Both the position numbers and the translations under genes were made by a program. Below the pieces are notes generated by a model. That model was not told where the DNA came from and made no database searches. It was given only the letters and a program-made list of their open reading frames with translations. Shown one piece after another: positions 29,811 to 37,775 of a stretch of 64,000 nt of DNA (its first letter is position 1; the number at the start of each line of letters is the position of its first letter). The stretch lies in assembly GCF_030295325.1 (NCBI RefSeq), contig NZ_AP027059.1:682001-746000 (forward strand), read 5' to 3'. Origin of the DNA: Haliovirga abyssi (GTDB lineage Bacteria > Fusobacteriota > Fusobacteriia > Fusobacteriales > Haliovirgaceae).

Positions 29811-29888
29811 GCCGCCTTAGCTCAGTTTGGCCAGAGCAGCTGACTTGTAATCAGCAGGTCATCCGTTCGAATCGGATAGGCGGCTCCA
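29811..29888 (+). tRNA. tRNA-Thr (anticodon TGT)
   Basis: Acceptor arms GCCGCCT and AGGCGGC pair over all 7 bp. The D arm has TAGCTCAG, the anticodon loop reads CTTGTAA inside the CTGA/TCAG stem, and the T arm has GTTCGAATC. The discriminator base is T and CCA is encoded. Confidence 0.97.
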
Positions 29889-29897
29889 TAATAAATT

Positions 29898-29982
29898 GGT
29901 GAGGTTCCCGAGTGGCTAAAGGGAGCAGACTGTAAATCTGCCGGCTCCGCCTTCGAAGGTTCGAATCCTTCTCTCACCACCA
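29898..29982 (+). tRNA. tRNA-Tyr (anticodon GTA)
   Basis: Acceptor GGTGAGG pairs with TCTCACC. The anticodon loop reads CTGTAAA within CAGA/TCTG. A long variable arm follows (CGGCTCCGCCTTCGAAG region), as expected for a class II tRNA-Tyr. The T loop is GTTCGAATC, the discriminator is A and CCA is encoded. The Thr-Tyr-tuf order is a widespread bacterial arrangement. Confidence 0.96.
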
Positions 29983-30007
29983 TTTATATGACAATAATTC
30001 AAATTTA

Positions 30008-30038
30008 TGCCTTCTATATGATTATAGAAGGTATTTTT
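30008..30038 (+). terminator. Terminator after the tRNA pair
   Basis: CCTTCTATA and TATAGAAGG form a 9-bp stem with a 4-nt loop, followed by TATTTTTG. Confidence 0.82.
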
Positions 30039-30150
30039 GAATATGAATTTAAAGATAAATAAAATGTTGTAGAGTAAATATAATTTAATTGTATTTGAGT
30101 TTTAAGTTGGGAAACTTATTTTTAAACATCTTTAATTTTTAATGGTAGGA

Positions 30151-30196
30151 TTGACTCACAAAACGGTATATAGAAAACTATCTTTTGTGATATAAT
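30151..30196 (+). promoter_or_regulatory. tuf promoter region with palindrome
   Basis: TATAAT at 30191-30196 is a perfect -10 box 44 nt before the tuf start, but no good -35 lies at 16-18 nt. Instead an inverted repeat, CACAAAA (30157-30163) and TTTTGTG (30183-30189), with a weaker inner TATAG/CTATC pair, fills the -35 region. A TTGACT lies further up at 30151. Either an activator/repressor site or chance. Confidence 0.5.
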
Positions 30197-30239
30197 CATA
30201 GTATTTTTAAAATTAATAAAAATAGGAGGTAATAAAGAA

Positions 30240-31424
30240 ATGGCAAAAGAAAAATATGAGAGAACGAAACCGCATGTAAACATTGGTACAATAGGTCATG
30301 TTGATCATGGTAAGACAACAACAACAGCTGCTATATCAAAAATATTAGCAGATAAAGGGTTAGCAGAAAAAGTGGATTTTGAAAATATAGATCAAGCTCC
30401 AGAAGAAAGAGAAAGAGGAATAACAATAAATACAGCTCATGTGGAATATGAAACAGAAGCAAGACATTATGCTCATGTGGATTGTCCAGGCCATGCTGAT
30501 TATGTAAAAAACATGATCACAGGAGCAGCTCAAATGGATGGAGCTATATTAGTAGTATCAGCAGCAGATGGTCCAATGCCTCAAACAAGAGAACATATAT
30601 TACTAGCAAGACAAGTAGGGGTTCCTTACATAGTAGTATACTTAAATAAAGCAGATATGGTAGAAGATGAAGAATTATTAGAATTGGTAGAAATGGAAGT
30701 AAGAGAACTATTAAGTGAATATCAATACCCAGGAGATGATGTGCCAGTAATAATAGGATCATCATTAAAAGCATTAGAAGGGGATAAAAAATATGAAGAT
30801 AAAATAATGGAATTAATGGCTGCAGTGGATGAATATATTCCAACACCAACAAGACCATTAGATCAACCATTCTTGATGCCAATAGAAGATGTATTTACAA
30901 TAACAGGAAGAGGAACAGTTGTAACAGGAAGAGTAGAAAGAGGAATAGTAAAAGTAGGAGAAGAAATTTCAATAATAGGAATAAAAGATACAGTAAAAAC
31001 AACAGTAACAGGAGTAGAAATGTTTAGAAAACTGTTAGATCAAGGTCAAGCAGGAGATAACATAGGAGTATTATTAAGAGGAATAAAAAAAGAAGATGTG
31101 GAAAGAGGACAAGTATTAGCAAAACCAGGAAGTATAACACCACATACAAAATTTAAATCAGAAGTATATGTATTGAAAAAAGAAGAGGGTGGAAGACATA
31201 CACCATTCTTTGCAGGATATAGACCACAATTTTATTTCAGAACAACAGATATAACTGGATCAATCAAATTACCTGAAGGAGTAGAAATGGTAATGCCAGG
31301 AGATAATATAGAAATGGAAATAGAATTAATTCATCCAATTGCAATGGAAAAAGGATTAAAATTTGCAATTAGAGAGGGTGGAAGAACTGTAGGAGCTGGA
31401 GTAGTTGCTACTATAATGGAATAA
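30240..31424 (+). CDS. tuf: Elongation factor Tu
   Basis: A 394-aa GTPase that delivers aminoacyl-tRNA to the ribosome. G1 GHVDHGKT, switch [17 protein letters not shown]3 [12 protein letters not shown] and G4 NKADM are all present, followed by the two beta-barrel domains ([13 protein letters not shown]). Full family length. A strong ribosome site AATAGGAGGT precedes the ATG. Codon use is strongly uniform, as expected for a highly expressed gene. Confidence 0.98.
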   Translation: MAKEKYERTKPHVNIGTIGHVDHGKTTTTAAISKILADKGLAEKVDFENIDQAPEERERGITINTAHVEYETEARHYAHVDCPGHADYVKNMITGAAQMDGAILVVSAADGPMPQTREHILLARQVGVPYIVVYLNKADMVEDEELLELVEMEVRELLSEYQYPGDDVPVIIGSSLKALEGDKKYEDKIMELMAAVDEYIPTPTRPLDQPFLMPIEDVFTITGRGTVVTGRVERGIVKVGEEISIIGIKDTVKTTVTGVEMFRKLLDQGQAGDNIGVLLRGIKKEDVERGQVLAKPGSITPHTKFKSEVYVLKKEEGGRHTPFFAGYRPQFYFRTTDITGSIKLPEGVEMVMPGDNIEMEIELIHPIAMEKGLKFAIREGGRTVGAGVVATIME

Positions 31425-31443
31425 TTTTATAGATTAAAAATAT

Positions 31444-31475
31444 AAAAACAGCAGGCTTTTGCCTGCTGTTTTTAT
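31444..31475 (+). terminator. Terminator after tuf
   Basis: AAAAACAGCAGGC and GCCTGCTGTTTTT form a 13-bp stem with a 4-nt loop. Confidence 0.92.
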
Positions 31476-31488
31476 TTGAAACAAATAG

Positions 31489-31517
31489 TTGACATATACT
31501 GTTTAAAAAGATATAAT
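31489..31517 (+). promoter_or_regulatory. Consensus promoter of the transketolase genes
   Basis: TTGACA and TATAAT with a 17-nt spacer, both full consensus, 35 nt before the start of the first subunit. Confidence 0.92.
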
Positions 31518-31551
31518 TATATTACAAAACGTAATGAGAGGAGAGCATAAT

Positions 31552-32367
31552 ATGTCAAAGAATCAAATTTTACAAGAAAAAGCTACAGAAGTTAGAAGAG
31601 ACATTATCAAAATGATTACAGAAGCTAGTTCAGGGCATCCAGGAGGATCTTTATCAGCTGCAGATATAGTGACAGCACTTTATTTTGAAGTTATGAATAT
31701 TGATCCAAAGAATCCTAAAAAAGAGGATAGAGATAGATTCGTTCTTAGTAAGGGGCATGCTTCACCTTTATTATATTCTGTTTTAGCAGAAAGAGGATAT
31801 ATAGCAAAAGATAGTTTGAAATCTTTTAGAAGATATGGATCTAAATTACAAGGACATCCAGATATGAATAAAGTTCCAGGAGTTGAAATTTCAACAGGAT
31901 CATTAGGGCAAGGATTATCTGTTGCAAATGGAATGGCTATATCAGGAAAATTATATAATAATAATTATAGAGTTTATGCTTTATTAGGAGATGGAGAATT
32001 ACAAGAAGGGCAAGTTTGGGAAGCTGCAATGACATCTGCTCAGTATAAGTTAGATAATCTAACTATATTCATTGATAACAATGGATTACAAATAGATGGA
32101 AATGTAAGTGATGTAATGAATGTTGCACCAATAGATGAAAAATTTAAAGCTTTTGGATGGAATGTAATAAGTATAGATGGACATAATTTTGATGAAATAT
32201 TAGCTGCTGTAGAAAAAGCAAAATCAGTAAAAGGGATGCCTACAGCAATAGTAGCAAAAACTATAAAAGGAAAAGGAGTATCATTTATGGAAAATGTAGC
32301 AGGATTCCATGGCCAAGCTCCAACTAAAGAACAAGAAGAGATAGCATTAAAAGAACTTGGAGAATAA
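31552..32367 (+). CDS. Transketolase, N-terminal subunit
   Basis: A 271-aa protein equal to the thiamine diphosphate-binding half of transketolase: [40 protein letters not shown], and the [13 protein letters not shown] motif that binds the cofactor metal. An ATG at 31534 lies before the Shine-Dalgarno AGGAGA, so the ATG at 31552 is chosen. The enzyme is split into two genes, as in many bacteria and archaea; the other half follows after 48 nt. It moves two-carbon units in the pentose phosphate pathway. Confidence 0.95.
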   Translation: MSKNQILQEKATEVRRDIIKMITEASSGHPGGSLSAADIVTALYFEVMNIDPKNPKKEDRDRFVLSKGHASPLLYSVLAERGYIAKDSLKSFRRYGSKLQGHPDMNKVPGVEISTGSLGQGLSVANGMAISGKLYNNNYRVYALLGDGELQEGQVWEAAMTSAQYKLDNLTIFIDNNGLQIDGNVSDVMNVAPIDEKFKAFGWNVISIDGHNFDEILAAVEKAKSVKGMPTAIVAKTIKGKGVSFMENVAGFHGQAPTKEQEEIALKELGE

Positions 32368-32415
32368 GAATTATAAATTTAAATTTTTTAGTTTAAACTA
32401 GGGAGGTTACTATAG

Positions 32416-33339
32416 ATGAAAAAAGCAACACGTGAGGCATACGGGGAAGCATTAGCAGAATTAGGAAGAAAAAATAAAGATATAGTTGTGTTAGATGCAG
32501 ATTTATCAAAATCTACAAAGACAGCAACATTTAGAGCAGAATTTCCAGAAAGACATATTAATGTTGGAATTTCAGAACAAGATTTAATGGGAACAGCAGC
32601 AGGAATTTCTACAACAGGGAAAATACCTTTTGCATCTACATTTGCAGTATTTGCAGCAGGAAGAGCATTTGAACAAATAAGAAATACAATAGGATATCCA
32701 CATTTAAATGTAAAAATATGTCCAACACATGCAGGAATATCTGTTGGAGAAGATGGTGGTTCTCATCAATCAATAGAAGATATAGCACTTATGAGAACAA
32801 TACCAGGAATGACTGTAATATGTCCAGCTGATGCAGTAGAAACAAAAAAAGCTGTATTTGCAGCAGCAGAATATAATGGGCCTGTTTATATAAGACTTGG
32901 AAGACTTGCTACAGAAGTTTTATATGATGAAAATTATAAATTTGAAATAGGAAAAGCAAATGTATTAAAAGATGGAAAAGATATATCAATTTTAGCAACT
33001 GGTTTAATGGTTCCAGAAGCAGTAGAAGCATCTAAAATATTAGAAGCTGAGGGAGTTTCTGTAAGAGTGATAAATATATCAACAATAAAACCACTTGATG
33101 AGGCTACAGTTTTAGCAGCTGCAAAAGAAACAAAATTCTTAGTAACTGCAGAAGAACATTCTGTAATAGGAGGACTTGGAGGAGCTGTAGCAGAATTAGT
33201 TACAGATAAATATCCAACAAAAGTAGTTAAAGTAGGAATTTATGATAGATTTGGTGAAAGTGGAAAAGGTGAAGAGTTATTGGAAAAATTCAACTTAAAA
33301 GCAAAAGATATTGTAGCTAAAATAAAAGAAAATTTATAA
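32416..33339 (+). CDS. Transketolase, C-terminal subunit
   Basis: A 307-aa protein with the pyrimidine-binding domain (VLDADLSKSTKT, NVGISEQDLMG with the catalytic Glu, FAAGRAFEQIRN) and the C-terminal transketolase domain (LATGLMVPEAVEA, TAEEHSVIGGLGGAVAELV). It forms the active site with the upstream subunit. It resembles the DXS-like second subunit, but its pairing with an N-terminal transketolase half supports transketolase. Ribosome site GGGAGGTT. Confidence 0.94.
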   Translation: MKKATREAYGEALAELGRKNKDIVVLDADLSKSTKTATFRAEFPERHINVGISEQDLMGTAAGISTTGKIPFASTFAVFAAGRAFEQIRNTIGYPHLNVKICPTHAGISVGEDGGSHQSIEDIALMRTIPGMTVICPADAVETKKAVFAAAEYNGPVYIRLGRLATEVLYDENYKFEIGKANVLKDGKDISILATGLMVPEAVEASKILEAEGVSVRVINISTIKPLDEATVLAAAKETKFLVTAEEHSVIGGLGGAVAELVTDKYPTKVVKVGIYDRFGESGKGEELLEKFNLKAKDIVAKIKENL

Positions 33340-33385
33340 AAAATAGGGTGAACATGTAAGTCACAATATTATCAAGCTAAGAACT

Positions 33386-33457
33386 GGGCTTGCCAACGGC
33401 AAGCCCCTACAGTATTAATTTATTTTATAATGTAGGGGTTTTGCCGTTGGCAAACCC
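33386..33457. repeat. Large imperfect inverted repeat
   Basis: GGGCTTGCCAACGGCAAGCC plus CCTACA on the left pairs with TGTAGGGG and TTTTGCCGTTGGCAAACCC on the right around a 20-nt AT-rich loop. Each arm is itself a small palindrome (TTGCCAACGGCAA). A related shorter palindrome (TGTAGG, CCTACA) lies near 33500. It looks like a small transposable palindrome rather than a terminator, 47 nt after the transketolase stop. The gap 33340-33654 holds this, the copy at 33575 and nothing else I can support. Confidence 0.7.
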
Positions 33458-33574
33458 GATATAAAATTATAAATTATCCTTAACTTGACGACATTGACAT
33501 GTAGGTTTGACCCTACAAATATTAATAAAGTCAAAAGTTATTTATTGATTTAGAAATATATTGAGATTAGTATA

Positions 33575-33640
33575 GGAGTGACTTAAAAATAAGATTTTAA
33601 TTTTGTTTTAAAATATGAAAATCTTATTTTTTTGAAATTC
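33575..33640. repeat. Diverged copy of the palindromic repeat family
   Basis: It starts GGAGTGACTTAAAAATAAG and ends CTTATTTTTTTGAAATTC with TTTTGTTTTAAAATAT between, matching the family's arms at most positions but with decayed ends. It sits just upstream of ftsE. Confidence 0.55.
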
Positions 33641-33654
33641 AATAGGAGAGAAAA

Positions 33655-34323
33655 ATGATAGAATTTATAAATGTAACTAAAAGAAAAACAAAAGGAAGAA
33701 GAATAATATTAAATAATATAAATTTTAAAATTAATGAAGGCGATTTTGTATATCTTGTTGGAGAATCAGGGTCTGGAAAAACAACCTTACTTGAGATGAT
33801 TTATGGAAAATCAATAGCTAATAATGGAACTATTATAATAAATGGGAAAAAAATCTCTGAATTAAAATCGAAAGAATTGCAAAAGTTAAGAAAAAATATA
33901 GGAATAATATTTCAAGATATGAAATTATTTGAAAAGAAAAGTGTAAAAAAAAATATAGAATATAGATTAAAAATAACTAATGATTATTCAGAAGAAGAGA
34001 TTAACGATAGAATAGATGGAATCTTAGATTTTTTAAAGCTAAAAGATAAAAAGTATGAAATAGTGAATGAATTATCAAAAGGAGAAAAACAAAGAGTTGC
34101 AATAGCAAGAGGATTGGTAACAAATCCAGATATAATTTTATGTGATGAAATAACTGCAAACATAGATTATGATAATAGTTTGAATATTATGAAAATATTA
34201 TATGCTATGCAAAAACAAAGAGGCTGCACAATAATATTCTCTACTCATAACAAAAATATTATAAAAGATTTCCCAAATAGAGTTATAGAAATAAAACAAG
34301 GAGAAATTAATAATGAGGATTAA
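33655..34323 (+). CDS. ftsE: Cell division ATP-binding protein FtsE
   Basis: A 222-aa ABC ATPase: Walker A GESGSGKTT, Q-loop GIIFQDMKLF, signature LSKGEKQRVAIARG, Walker B IILCDEIT. Together with FtsX it forms the complex that couples ATP use to peptidoglycan hydrolysis at the septum. The assignment over other small ABC ATPases rests on the overlap with ftsX (11 nt) and the EnvC-like gene that follows. The signature has LSKGE instead of LSGGE, a mild deviation. Confidence 0.93.
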   Translation: MIEFINVTKRKTKGRRIILNNINFKINEGDFVYLVGESGSGKTTLLEMIYGKSIANNGTIIINGKKISELKSKELQKLRKNIGIIFQDMKLFEKKSVKKNIEYRLKITNDYSEEEINDRIDGILDFLKLKDKKYEIVNELSKGEKQRVAIARGLVTNPDIILCDEITANIDYDNSLNIMKILYAMQKQRGCTIIFSTHNKNIIKDFPNRVIEIKQGEINNED

Positions 34324-35185
34324 AAATAAATTTTTAGAAGAAACTGGTGGAAATATTCGAAGTGAAAAAGAACTATTTTTATTTACTACAATAACTTTAT
34401 TTGTTATTATTTTTATTATTGATTTTTTTTCAGTTTCCATATTGAATTTAGTTGACATAAATAGTTATGTAAAGAAAAATTTACAGATAAGAGCTTATTT
34501 AGAAGATAGCTTAACAGATTCTGGAATAAAATCTGTGATTAGAGATATTCAAAATTTAAAAGATGTGAAATCTATAAAGTATATATCAAAAGAAACAGCT
34601 TTGAAAAATGTAGAAAAAAGTTTAGAGACAAAACTTAATTATTCTGAAAATCCTTTACCAAATGCTTTGCAAATAGAAATTTATTCTATTGAAAATATAG
34701 ATAAAATTTCATCATTTATAAGAAATGAACCTGGAATTGTTGAGGTAGATGTTAAGAGTAATTTTTTAAAAAAAATTAGTAAGTTTATAGATGAAATAAA
34801 TGGAAGTTTTATATTTATATTTATTTTTTTATTATTAATAATATTTATATTAATTGTAAACCTAATTCACACGACTATAAGGCAAAGAAAAAAAGATATA
34901 GGGCTAATGTATTGGTTAGGTGCAGAACTGTTATATATTAAAATTCCATTTATAATAGAATCTATGATAGCTACAGTTATAGCAACTATATTTTCAAGTG
35001 CAATATTTTTAGTTGGATATATATATATAAAAAATAAAATTGAACAATTGGGGATGTTTATAGTACTTCCAGAAATATCTAAAATAGGATTTGGACTATT
35101 TTTAGTTTTTTTATTAACATTATTAGTAACAGGAATAGCTAGTTATTTTTCTATAATATTATATTTGAGAAGTTGTGAGGATTAG
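34313..35185 (+). CDS. ftsX: Cell division protein FtsX
   Basis: A 290-aa membrane protein: one N-terminal helix (about residues 22-46), an extracytoplasmic domain (QIRAYLEDSLTDSG through GIVEVDVKSNFLKK), then three helices after residue 160 with the FtsX loop GLMYWLGAELLYIKIPFIIE. It transmits FtsE ATP hydrolysis to the periplasmic EnvC-like activator encoded next. The start lies inside the ftsE end and the stop 1 nt before the envC start. Confidence 0.92.
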   Translation: MRIKNKFLEETGGNIRSEKELFLFTTITLFVIIFIIDFFSVSILNLVDINSYVKKNLQIRAYLEDSLTDSGIKSVIRDIQNLKDVKSIKYISKETALKNVEKSLETKLNYSENPLPNALQIEIYSIENIDKISSFIRNEPGIVEVDVKSNFLKKISKFIDEINGSFIFIFIFLLLIIFILIVNLIHTTIRQRKKDIGLMYWLGAELLYIKIPFIIESMIATVIATIFSSAIFLVGYIYIKNKIEQLGMFIVLPEISKIGFGLFLVFLLTLLVTGIASYFSIILYLRSCED

Positions 35186-35186
35186 T

Positions 35187-36323
35187 ATGAAAAAAATAAT
35201 ATTTATATTTATAATATGTATTAACTATATATTTTATGCAGATACAATAGAAAATATGAACAGCAGGATAAAAGTGATAAACAGTAAAATAAAAAAAAGT
35301 AAAATTAAAGTAACTGGTTTGAAAAAAGAGGAAAAAAATATTATAAAAAAAATAAAAAAAATAGATTTAGAATTGAAAAAAGTTAAAAGAGAATACTATG
35401 AAGTTGAAAGTAAATATGTAGGTTTAAATAGAAAAATAGATTATTCTCATATAAACATAAAATTTATGGAAAAAGAAATTTGGAGTAAAAATGAGAATAT
35501 AAAAAAATATATTACTTCTTGGTATAAATATGGGGGAAAATTAAAATTAGAATATATACTCTCAGGAAATACTATTTATGATGTAATTAATAGAGAGGGA
35601 AATTTAAAAAAAATACTTAATTTTAATAAAAAATATATATCAAATGTAATGGAAAAACAACAAAAAGTTAAAATTCAAAAAAGTAAGATAGAAATGGAAA
35701 GAAATGAAGTATCTAAATTAAAAAAAGATTTGAGAGCAAAAAAAAATGAGATATCTAAAAAGCAATATGAAAAGAAAAAATTAATAAACAGTTTGAAGAA
35801 TAAAGAAAATTATTATAATTCTTTAGTTAAAGATTTAAGAAATGAAAAAAAACAGATAGAAAAAGAGATAAGTGATATAATAAAAAGTAAAACAGATATG
35901 AAAAAAAATAAAAATTTAAAATATATAAAAAATAAAATTAAAGAATTGAAATATCCTATAAATGGGAAAATTTTAGTTAGATATGGAGAATATAAAAATA
36001 TAGGAAATGGAAATAAGATAAAAAGTTCAAGGATAGAGATAAAAGGTAAAATAGGCGATAGGGTTAAAGCATCTGGAAAAGGGAGAGTTATATTTTCTGG
36101 TAAATTAGAACATATGGGAACTGTTATAATAGTTGACCATGGATATGGATTAACTACAATGTATGCTAATCTAATAGCTTCATACGTCCATGAAGGGAGT
36201 ATTGTAATTTCAGGAGAGAAAATAGGAGTATTAGGATTATCGGAAACAGGAGAAGCAGTCTTATATTTTGAAACAAGATTGGGAGTTAGTATGATAAATC
36301 CAATGATATTTTTAAAAAAGTAA
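35187..36323 (+). CDS. envC: EnvC-like murein hydrolase activator
   Basis: A 378-aa exported protein: signal peptide (about residues 1-20), a long coiled coil (about 22-250, with a restraining-loop-like segment SWYKYGGKLKLEYILSG), and a C-terminal LytM domain from about residue 260 (YPINGKILVRYGEY). Zinc ligands are lost: no HxxxD, YANL for YxHL, and LYFETR for HxHFE. This is the pattern of EnvC, which does not cut peptidoglycan but activates an amidase when FtsEX pulls on its coil. The ATG at 35187 is preferred over the GTG at 35175, which lies in the ribosome site. Confidence 0.9.
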   Translation: MKKIIFIFIICINYIFYADTIENMNSRIKVINSKIKKSKIKVTGLKKEEKNIIKKIKKIDLELKKVKREYYEVESKYVGLNRKIDYSHINIKFMEKEIWSKNENIKKYITSWYKYGGKLKLEYILSGNTIYDVINREGNLKKILNFNKKYISNVMEKQQKVKIQKSKIEMERNEVSKLKKDLRAKKNEISKKQYEKKKLINSLKNKENYYNSLVKDLRNEKKQIEKEISDIIKSKTDMKKNKNLKYIKNKIKELKYPINGKILVRYGEYKNIGNGNKIKSSRIEIKGKIGDRVKASGKGRVIFSGKLEHMGTVIIVDHGYGLTTMYANLIASYVHEGSIVISGEKIGVLGLSETGEAVLYFETRLGVSMINPMIFLKK

Positions 36324-36346
36324 TCTGAAATATCAGTTGCTTTTTT
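36314..36346 (+). terminator. Likely terminator of the ftsEX-envC operon
   Basis: AAAAAAGTAATCTG pairs with CAGTTGCTTTTTT, with one bulge and a mismatch, around AAATAT. It spans the envC stop codon and ends in a T-run. Confidence 0.65.
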
Positions 36347-36385
36347 GTAGGTCAAATAATAATTGATGAAAGAGAATAAAAAACT

Positions 36386-36925
36386 ATGAAAAAATATTAC
36401 TATAATATATTGTTTTTTTTATTGGGAGTATCTATTTTTTATATAATATATAAATTAAAAAAAAAATGGTTAAAGTATAAAAGGAATAAAAAGTTTAAAC
36501 ATGGATTTGAAGAGGAAAAAAAAGCGGAATACTTTTTAAAAAATAGTGGGTATAAAACATTAGAATATCAAAAAGAAATAATTATAAAAGTAAAATCTAA
36601 TAAAGATGAAATAGAGATGAAAATCAGACCTGATTATATTGTGAAAAAGGGATTTGAAAAATATATAGCAGAAATCAAGACAGGAGAATTTGCTCCAAAA
36701 TTAACCAATAAATCAACAAGAAGACAGTTGTTAGAATATTATTTTATGACAGAATATAATGGGATTTTATTGGTAGATATGGATAAAAAAACAATAGAGA
36801 AAATAAAATTTTTTAGTCCAAAAATTGAGAGATTGAAATATAAAGTTTTTCTATTAAGAGTAATTTTAATATTTCTTTTAATTTTAATCGGTGGTGTGAT
36901 TTTAAATTATATAGGAACGTCTTAA
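36386..36925 (+). CDS. Membrane-anchored PD-(D/E)XK nuclease-like protein
   Basis: A 179-aa protein with one membrane helix at each end (about 5-23 and 153-176) and a soluble middle. The middle has the nuclease-fold signature in order: an acidic helix GFEEEKKAEYFLKNSG, Pro82-Asp83 (RPDYIV), Glu96-x-Lys98 (YIAEIKTGE) and Gln114-xxx-Tyr118 (RRQLLEYY). This is the active-site plan of PD-(D/E)XK enzymes, here held at the membrane with the catalytic domain probably cytoplasmic. I know no name for it. The ribosome site is weak (GAGAATAAAA). The last codons and stop (GGA ACG TCT TAA) come from a repeat element. Function unknown; DNA or RNA cleavage is inference. Confidence 0.68.
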   Translation: MKKYYYNILFFLLGVSIFYIIYKLKKKWLKYKRNKKFKHGFEEEKKAEYFLKNSGYKTLEYQKEIIIKVKSNKDEIEMKIRPDYIVKKGFEKYIAEIKTGEFAPKLTNKSTRRQLLEYYFMTEYNGILLVDMDKKTIEKIKFFSPKIERLKYKVFLLRVILIFLLILIGGVILNYIGTS

Positions 36926-36956
36926 AAATATAAGAAATTTATTTTTAAGACGTTCC
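36914..36956. repeat. Palindromic repeat, minimal copy overlapping a stop codon
   Basis: GGAACGTCTTAAAAATA and TATTTTTAAGACGTTCC form a perfect 17-bp inverted repeat around 9 nt. The left arm supplies the last three codons and stop of the preceding gene. Confidence 0.88.
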
Positions 36957-36977
36957 ATAAATGGATAGGTGTATAAT

Positions 36978-37775
36978 ATGAAAATAGGTATAATATATAA
37001 TAAAAATAAAATTAATGCAGTTGAATTTTACGAAATACTTATAAAATTTTTAAAAGATAAAAATATAAATTTTACCGAAGATATTAATGATGAAAAAATA
37101 AAATATTTAATAACAATAGGTGGCGATGGAACATTACTAAACGCAAGTAAAAAAATTATAGGAAGAGATATATTGGTTTTTGCTGTTAATATGGGTAAAT
37201 TAGGTTTTTTAACTGAGATAAAAGAGGAAGAAGCATTTGAAATTATAGAAAATGTTTTTAATAATAATTTTTCAATAGAAGAAAGAGAATTTTTAGAAAT
37301 AAAAATAAACGATAAGCTATATTATGCTTTGAATGATGCAGTTTTGGCAAAAGGGGATATATTAGCAAGATTGATAAAAATTAGCGTATTTGCAGATCTG
37401 AATTTTGTAAATACTTATAGAGCTGATGGAATTATTATTTCTACTGCAACAGGCTCAACAGCGTATTCATTATCTGCAGGAGGTCCTATTTTGACGCCTG
37501 ATTTAAGTGCTTTAATAGTTAATCCTATTGCACCACATACTTTAAGTGCTAGACCAATAGTTATGTCAGGAGATAAAAAATTATCATTTTCATTTATAGA
37601 AGATGAAAGTGATATATATATTACAATTGATGGACAAGAAAGTATAAAAATAAATAATGATGATAATTTAAGAATTACATTGTCAAACAAAAAATTAAGA
37701 TTAATAAGACCAAATAAAAGAGATTATTTTGCAGTGTTAAGAGAAAAATTAAAGTGGGGAGACGAATTATGTTAA
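36978..37775 (+). CDS. nadK: NAD kinase
   Basis: A 265-aa NAD kinase making NADP+. GGDGTLL lies at residues 48-54 and the second motif NTYRADGIIISTATGSTAYSLSAGGP follows, in pieces, from about residue 140, with the conserved Asp and Thr. The ATG at 36978 is used because the GTG at 36969 is part of the ribosome site AGGTG. It overlaps recN by 7 nt. Confidence 0.95.
   Translation: MKIGIIYNKNKINAVEFYEILIKFLKDKNINFTEDINDEKIKYLITIGGDGTLLNASKKIIGRDILVFAVNMGKLGFLTEIKEEEAFEIIENVFNNNFSIEEREFLEIKINDKLYYALNDAVLAKGDILARLIKISVFADLNFVNTYRADGIIISTATGSTAYSLSAGGPILTPDLSALIVNPIAPHTLSARPIVMSGDKKLSFSFIEDESDIYITIDGQESIKINNDDNLRITLSNKKLRLIRPNKRDYFAVLREKLKWGDELC

Noticed and set aside
30544-30882. 112-residue minus-strand frame inside tuf
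   Set aside because: An artefact of biased codon use in a highly expressed gene; Leu/Ile-rich without any family pattern.
33386-33457. The large palindrome after transketolase as an ordinary terminator
   Set aside because: No T-run follows, the loop is 20 nt and the arms are internally palindromic, so a repeat element is the better call.
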